DNA from: Paenibacillus durus
GTDB lineage: Bacteria > Bacillota > Bacilli > Paenibacillales > Paenibacillaceae
Length of the DNA stretch: 64,000 bases
NCBI RefSeq assembly: GCF_000756615.1
Contig: NZ_CP009288.1
Span: forward strand, 4,960,001-5,024,000
Direction: 5' to 3'
A program made the position numbers and the translations under genes. The notes beneath the pieces are model-generated. The model was not told where the DNA came from. It did not search any database and worked only from the letters and a program-made list of their open reading frames with translations. Positions 60,082 through 64,000 of the stretch are shown in pieces; within the stretch, counting starts at the first letter, position 1; every line of letters begins with the position of its first letter.

Positions 60082-61167
60082 TTAGCTCCTCCACTCTTTG
60101 ACGATAACCGCATCCTCTGGACGGAAGAACAGATCCACGCTCTCTCCCTCAGAGAATTTCACGTTCCCGTCGTCCTTCTGCTGCTTCATCAGAATATGTG
60201 TTCCTCCCGCCTCTCTGAACGTCAGCTCTCTATCTGCGCCATAATAGGTTTCTTCCACGAAGACCGCGCTGAGACGGTTAACATACCGTTCATCGTCTTT
60301 GGAGATCCGGAGCTTCTCCGGACGAACCGAAATGTAAACATGCGGCTCTCCCGAGAGATTCGAAGCCTCATTTGTCATCGCTTGAAGCCCGGCGTCACTC
60401 ACAAAGCGGGTTGGCCCTTCCATTCTTCCTTTAATCAGATTGGATTTTCCGATAAAACCGGCAACGAAGCTCGTTTGGGGCATTTCGTAAATCTCCTCTG
60501 GCGAACCCACTTGATGCAGCACGCCGTTCTTCATTACGGCAATACGGTCCGACAGGCTCAGCGCTTCCCCCTGATCATGCGTGATGTACACGAAAGTGAT
60601 GTCCACTTCCCTTTGCAGATGCTTCAGCACCCGCTGCATTTCTTGCCTTAGATGAAAATCGAGCGCGGAAAGCGGCTCATCCAGCAGCAGAACTTCCGGT
60701 TTGGAAATGAGTGCCCGGGCTAACGCGACACGCTGCTTCTGTCCGCCGCTGAGCTGATTTGGAGAACGATCAAGAAATTGGTCCATGCTTACCATTTTCA
60801 AGCTTTCGATCACTCGGGAACGAATCTCATTCTTCGGCACCTTCCTGAGTTTCAGAGGATAGGCCACGTTGTCATAGACTGTCATATGGGGAAAAAGGGC
60901 ATAGTTTTGAAACACGGTGTTCACATTCCGCTTGTAGGGAGGAATATGGTTAGCCGAGGTTCCGGATAGATACACCGCCCCCTCGGTCGCATGATCAAAT
61001 CCCGCTATCATTTTCAGCGTTGTCGTTTTACCGCAACCGCTCGGTCCCACAATGGAAAAAAATTCCCCTCTTCTGATCGACAAGTTTAAATCTTTGATTG
61101 CCTCGTAATTGCCAAATCGTTTCGATACCTGGCGCAGCTCCACTACAGCCTGTTCTTGATTGATCAT
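60082..61167 (-). CDS. PotA-type ABC transporter ATPase
   Basis: ATPase of 361 residues. Walker A GPSGCGKTTT, Q-loop TVFQNYALFPH, signature LSGGQKQRVALARAL, Walker B LLLDEPLSALD, H of YITHDQGEA, and a TOBE domain at the end (about 275-355; HVYISVRPEKLRI). ATG 61167 follows AAGGAGAG. Follows the binding-protein gene by 66 nt. Confidence 0.93.
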   Translation of the reverse strand: MINQEQAVVELRQVSKRFGNYEAIKDLNLSIRRGEFFSIVGPSGCGKTTTLKMIAGFDHATEGAVYLSGTSANHIPPYKRNVNTVFQNYALFPHMTVYDNVAYPLKLRKVPKNEIRSRVIESLKMVSMDQFLDRSPNQLSGGQKQRVALARALISKPEVLLLDEPLSALDFHLRQEMQRVLKHLQREVDITFVYITHDQGEALSLSDRIAVMKNGVLHQVGSPEEIYEMPQTSFVAGFIGKSNLIKGRMEGPTRFVSDAGLQAMTNEASNLSGEPHVYISVRPEKLRISKDDERYVNRLSAVFVEETYYGADRELTFREAGGTHILMKQQKDDGNVKFSEGESVDLFFRPEDAVIVKEWRS

Positions 61168-61233
61168 GAGGTCTCTCCTTTCCAAAGCAAGGCTGCGGCC
61201 GCTAAGCCGCACCCTTTCATGCAGATGATTCGG

Positions 61234-62373
61234 TTATTGAGCCGCTTTGACTTCATTCCACAGCTTCACGCGCTTTTCAAAGCTTTCCGGGAAAGCTACG
61301 TACACAAGATTGTTGAAATAATTCGGATCATCCATATGTGAAACCTTTTTCTCCTCGTCGGTCAGCTTGTTTGCCGAATCGGCATTCACCCCGCCATAGC
61401 TCGTCTTCTTGATCAACTGCGCCTGAACTTCCGACGAAATCAGATAATCGATATATATGTGGACCAGTTCGGGATCTTTGGCATCCTTGCCGATGACCGC
61501 ATTGTCAATCCACACCAAAGCCCCTTCTTTCGGAATCACTTCCACGACATTCTTTCCTTCTTTTTGAAGATCTGTAATCATTGTCGGTCCCATAGAGAAG
61601 CCGATCCAGCCTTCGTCGCTTGCCATCAGATTTTTTCCGTCTTCAAAGCCGGCGTAATAGGTACGAACCAGCGGTTTCTGTTCGAGCAATTTGCTCTTCA
61701 CTTGTTCCATCTGCTCGTCCGTCAGGTTATACGGATCTTCGAAGCCAAGAAGCATCGCTGTCATTGCCGTTTGATTAGCCGCATCGTCCAGGGTAACGAT
61801 CTTTCCGCTGTACTTCGGATCCCACAATGCGTTCCAGGAGTCAATCGGTTCTTTGATTTTATCCGCGTTGACCATCATAGGCAGCGAACCCCAGGCAAAC
61901 GGAACCGCATAGGTCTTTCCGTCCTTTACTACGTGCTTATCGTTGAGCGACTTCATATTTGCGATTAGCTGATTTGTATTCGTGAGCTTCGCCAAGTCAA
62001 TCGGTTGAATCAAATTCATTTTGTGGTAACGGCTCACGGACCCGCCATCCATGAAAATCAGGTCGTACTTTACAGAACCGGACGCTGCTTTGGCGAACAT
62101 TTCATCAACGCTGCCAGCATAAGTGACTTTAACGGTTACGCCGTATTTTTGCTCAAAAGGCTTCACCCATTCATCTTCCTGATATCCTTCCCAGGACAGC
62201 ACATTAATCGTTTCACCTTTGAACTTCGCCAGATCCTCGCCGCCATTTGCAGGAGCCGCAGAGCTTGCCGTTCCGGCGCCTGAATTTGTGGAGCTTGCGT
62301 TGCCGCCGCATCCGCTGAGCCCAACCAGAATGACTACAGACATCAGAACAATCAGTACATGTTTCAGTTTCAT
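61234..62373 (-). CDS. PotD-type substrate-binding lipoprotein
   Basis: Binding protein of 379 residues. Lipobox LVGLSGCGGN; mature part INVLSWEGYQEDEWVKPFEQ and YDLIFMDGGSVSRYHKMNLI follow the PotD/PotF pattern, with VWIDNAVIGKDAKDPELVHIY. The acidic residues that hold polyamines cannot be checked here. GGGAGG precedes ATG 62373. Surrounded by enzymes for sugar acids, so the ligand may be an organic acid or sugar derivative. Confidence 0.88.
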   Translation of the reverse strand: MKLKHVLIVLMSVVILVGLSGCGGNASSTNSGAGTASSAAPANGGEDLAKFKGETINVLSWEGYQEDEWVKPFEQKYGVTVKVTYAGSVDEMFAKAASGSVKYDLIFMDGGSVSRYHKMNLIQPIDLAKLTNTNQLIANMKSLNDKHVVKDGKTYAVPFAWGSLPMMVNADKIKEPIDSWNALWDPKYSGKIVTLDDAANQTAMTAMLLGFEDPYNLTDEQMEQVKSKLLEQKPLVRTYYAGFEDGKNLMASDEGWIGFSMGPTMITDLQKEGKNVVEVIPKEGALVWIDNAVIGKDAKDPELVHIYIDYLISSEVQAQLIKKTSYGGVNADSANKLTDEEKKVSHMDDPNYFNNLVYVAFPESFEKRVKLWNEVKAAQ

Positions 62374-62389
62374 GTTCTTCCTCCCTTAA

Positions 62390-63418
62390 TTAATCTGCCC
62401 AAGAAATGATTGTCTTTAGACCGTTAAGGTTGCCGGCAAGCAGAATCTCTTTCGCCTCTTCCGGAGATACCACCCGTTCGACCAATGGATTCAACTCGAT
62501 TTGATTACGTGCTACGCATTCGATCGCCCTGGACCAGACGGCAGGGGAATTGGTCCGACCGAAAATACGGATACCTTTAAAAATGATTTCTCTGTGCGGA
62601 AAATGATCGGTATGACTATCATTAAAACCGTACAAGATAATCCTTCCGCCTGTGCTGGCATATCGAACCGCATCTTTCACGGTATCCGACAAACCGACGG
62701 CGTCGATGACCAATTGAAAGCCGCCCCTGTCACGTATGCTCGGATGCTCTTTGAGCGCGGCGGCCTGCTCATCGAATGGGATCAGGTCGTCTGCTCCGAA
62801 TCTTTGAAGTAATTCCGCGCGCTCCGGAAGCTTGTAAACGACGCAGATGCGTCCGGCTCCCATCATTTTGGCGATTTGCGTATAGTACAAGGCGGCGGGA
62901 CCGTCTCCGTAAATGAGCACATGCTCCCCGGGCAGGAGGCCTGCATTATCCACAGCTCCAAAGGGACAAGCCATTGGTTCGAAAATCGCAGCCGAAACAT
63001 CGCTCATTTCAATTGGAATTTTGTGTGCGCTTTTTGCCGGAACCCTGACATAATCGGCCCATCCGCCGTTTTCGTTGATCCCAAGCTCACAATAATTCGC
63101 GCAAAATTCCGGCTGTGAAGCTTTGCAGAAAAAACATTCGCCGCAAGGCACTCCCGGATCAATTACGACCCTGTCTCCCTCTTTCAATTCTTTGACATTA
63201 CTGCCCGTCTCAATTACTTTCCCGGTTATTTCATGGCCTAATATATAAGGCGGGGAATAGGGGAACTTGCCCTTTATGATTTCAACATCCGTGGCGCAGA
63301 CACCGGTATAGCTTACACGAACCAGTACCTCGGTGGGACGAATCTCGGGAATCGGGACCTCTCTTAGAGCCAGAATCCCGTCCCCTTCCCACATAAGTGC
63401 TCTCATCATGCCCGCCAT
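62390..63418 (-). CDS. Zinc-dependent alcohol (polyol/threonine-type) dehydrogenase
   Basis: Medium-chain dehydrogenase of 342 residues. Catalytic zinc ligands in TGVCATDVE (Cys) and LGHEITGKV (His-Glu); structural zinc cysteines C-x2-C-x2-C-x7-C in CGECFFCKASQPEFC; nucleotide-binding stretch VLIYGDGPAALYYTQIA. Resembles sorbitol or L-threonine dehydrogenase. GGAGGAG precedes ATG 63418. Between the enolase-superfamily gene (63-nt gap) and the transporter. Confidence 0.9.
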   Translation of the reverse strand: MAGMMRALMWEGDGILALREVPIPEIRPTEVLVRVSYTGVCATDVEIIKGKFPYSPPYILGHEITGKVIETGSNVKELKEGDRVVIDPGVPCGECFFCKASQPEFCANYCELGINENGGWADYVRVPAKSAHKIPIEMSDVSAAIFEPMACPFGAVDNAGLLPGEHVLIYGDGPAALYYTQIAKMMGAGRICVVYKLPERAELLQRFGADDLIPFDEQAAALKEHPSIRDRGGFQLVIDAVGLSDTVKDAVRYASTGGRIILYGFNDSHTDHFPHREIIFKGIRIFGRTNSPAVWSRAIECVARNQIELNPLVERVVSPEEAKEILLAGNLNGLKTIISWAD

Positions 63419-63481
63419 TATATCTCCTCCATTGGCATTCTGGCTTTCAATTGACGCTTTTACGGAAATAAGCCCCTGGTT

Positions 63482-64000
63482 CTATCGGTCACAGCGGTAT
63501 TTCTCCAGCGCCTCTTCATTCAACTCAACGCCCAAACCGGGCTTGTCGGTAATTTCGGCATACCCGTCCTTGACGGTAACGTCGCTGAGCAGCATTTCCT
63601 GACGGATTGGCGTCTCGGCTACACAGTATTCCAGCAAAGCGCCGTTCGGTATGGCCGTGACCAAATGCAGGGAGGCGGCCACTACGATTCCGCTGCTCCA
63701 GGCATGGGGCACACAGGTAATATGATGCGCATGAGCAAGCTGGGCAATTCGCTTGGCTTCGCTGAGCCCTCCGCAGCGGGTCACATCCGGCTGGACAATA
63801 TCGACTCCGCCTTGCTCGATCAGTTCTTTGAAGCCATAGCGCGTCGTTTCATTTTCTCCTCCCGCGATGCGGATAGAGGTTGATTCCGCCAATTTGCGGT
63901 AACCTTCGTAATCGTCGGCGAAGAGCGGTTCTTCGATCCAGTAAGGAGCGAAAGGCTCAAGCTCTTTGACGAGCGCCATACGTGAGGCGGCGTCGATCGG
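63482..64000 (-). CDS. Mandelate racemase/muconate lactonizing enzyme family protein (5' end outside window)
   Basis: C-terminal 172 residues of an enolase-superfamily enzyme; the frame is open to the right edge of the window (P-I-D-A-A-S-R before Met at 63979). Metal and catalytic motifs: YWIEEPLFADD, RIAGGENETTRYGFKEL, VDIVQPDVTRCGG and CVPHAWSSGI (general base His). Members dehydrate sugar acids or epimerise acids. First gene seen of the operon with the dehydrogenase, PotABCD-like transporter and DUF4380 protein. Confidence 0.88.
   Translation of the reverse strand, partial: PIDAASRMALVKELEPFAPYWIEEPLFADDYEGYRKLAESTSIRIAGGENETTRYGFKELIEQGGVDIVQPDVTRCGGLSEAKRIAQLAHAHHITCVPHAWSSGIVVAASLHLVTAIPNGALLEYCVAETPIRQEMLLSDVTVKDGYAEITDKPGLGVELNEEALEKYRCDR

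Overview
The window looks like a chromosomal segment of a spore-forming Firmicute, most likely Paenibacillus. Pointers are strong GGAGG-type ribosome binding sites, a YunB-type sporulation protein, a relic of a CotA-like spore laccase, Lpl/Ytc-type sugar ABC transporters, GH32 and GH172 enzymes and a LmrA/YxaF-type regulator. The genus is inference; no rRNA or tRNA gene was seen. The regulator gene at the left end and the enolase-superfamily gene at the right end run off the window.

Layout. 1-2.2 kb: TetR/LmrA-type regulator, a short-chain dehydrogenase with a LmrA-like operator, and an alpha/beta hydrolase. 2.3-10.4 kb: complete kdpFABC-DE potassium uptake operon on the minus strand, with an unannotated-size kdpF and a paired direct repeat upstream. 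10.4-15.2 kb: a disturbed region with gene relics, two near-identical 1.06 kb cassettes each carrying a nuclease-like/winged-helix gene behind a promoter and terminator hairpin, and yunB whose 3' end runs into a very GC-rich tandem array of about 170 bp units. 15.2-19 kb: VTT membrane protein, ECF sigma factor with its anti-sigma factor, and an AT-rich CDP-alcohol phosphatidyltransferase. 19-24.7 kb: glycine betaine transporter OpuA-type with divergent GbsR-like regulator, MarR regulator, ElaA-like acetyltransferase, guanylate kinase paralogue. 24.7-34 kb: TauE/SafE exporter with divergent HTH/binding-protein-like regulator, NlpC/P60 hydrolase, Fur-boxed ferric iron ABC operon, a broken esterase, glycerol dehydrogenase.

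34-45 kb holds the most unusual system: a two-component system with small His-rich and membrane proteins, a divergent membrane protein with a Met/His tail, a methyltransferase, and a seven-gene minus-strand operon that ends in a membrane-anchored multicopper oxidase and includes a b-type cytochrome and a Met-rich protein. Both minus-strand promoters carry three 11-bp direct repeats at the same distance from the -10 element, so the two-component system probably controls both.

45.4-64 kb is carbohydrate catabolism: GH32 and GH172 enzymes with a MalEFG-type transporter and AraC regulator; a SET-domain protein; an Lpl-type transporter; and an operon of an enolase-superfamily enzyme, a zinc dehydrogenase, a PotABCD-type transporter and a DUF4380 protein.
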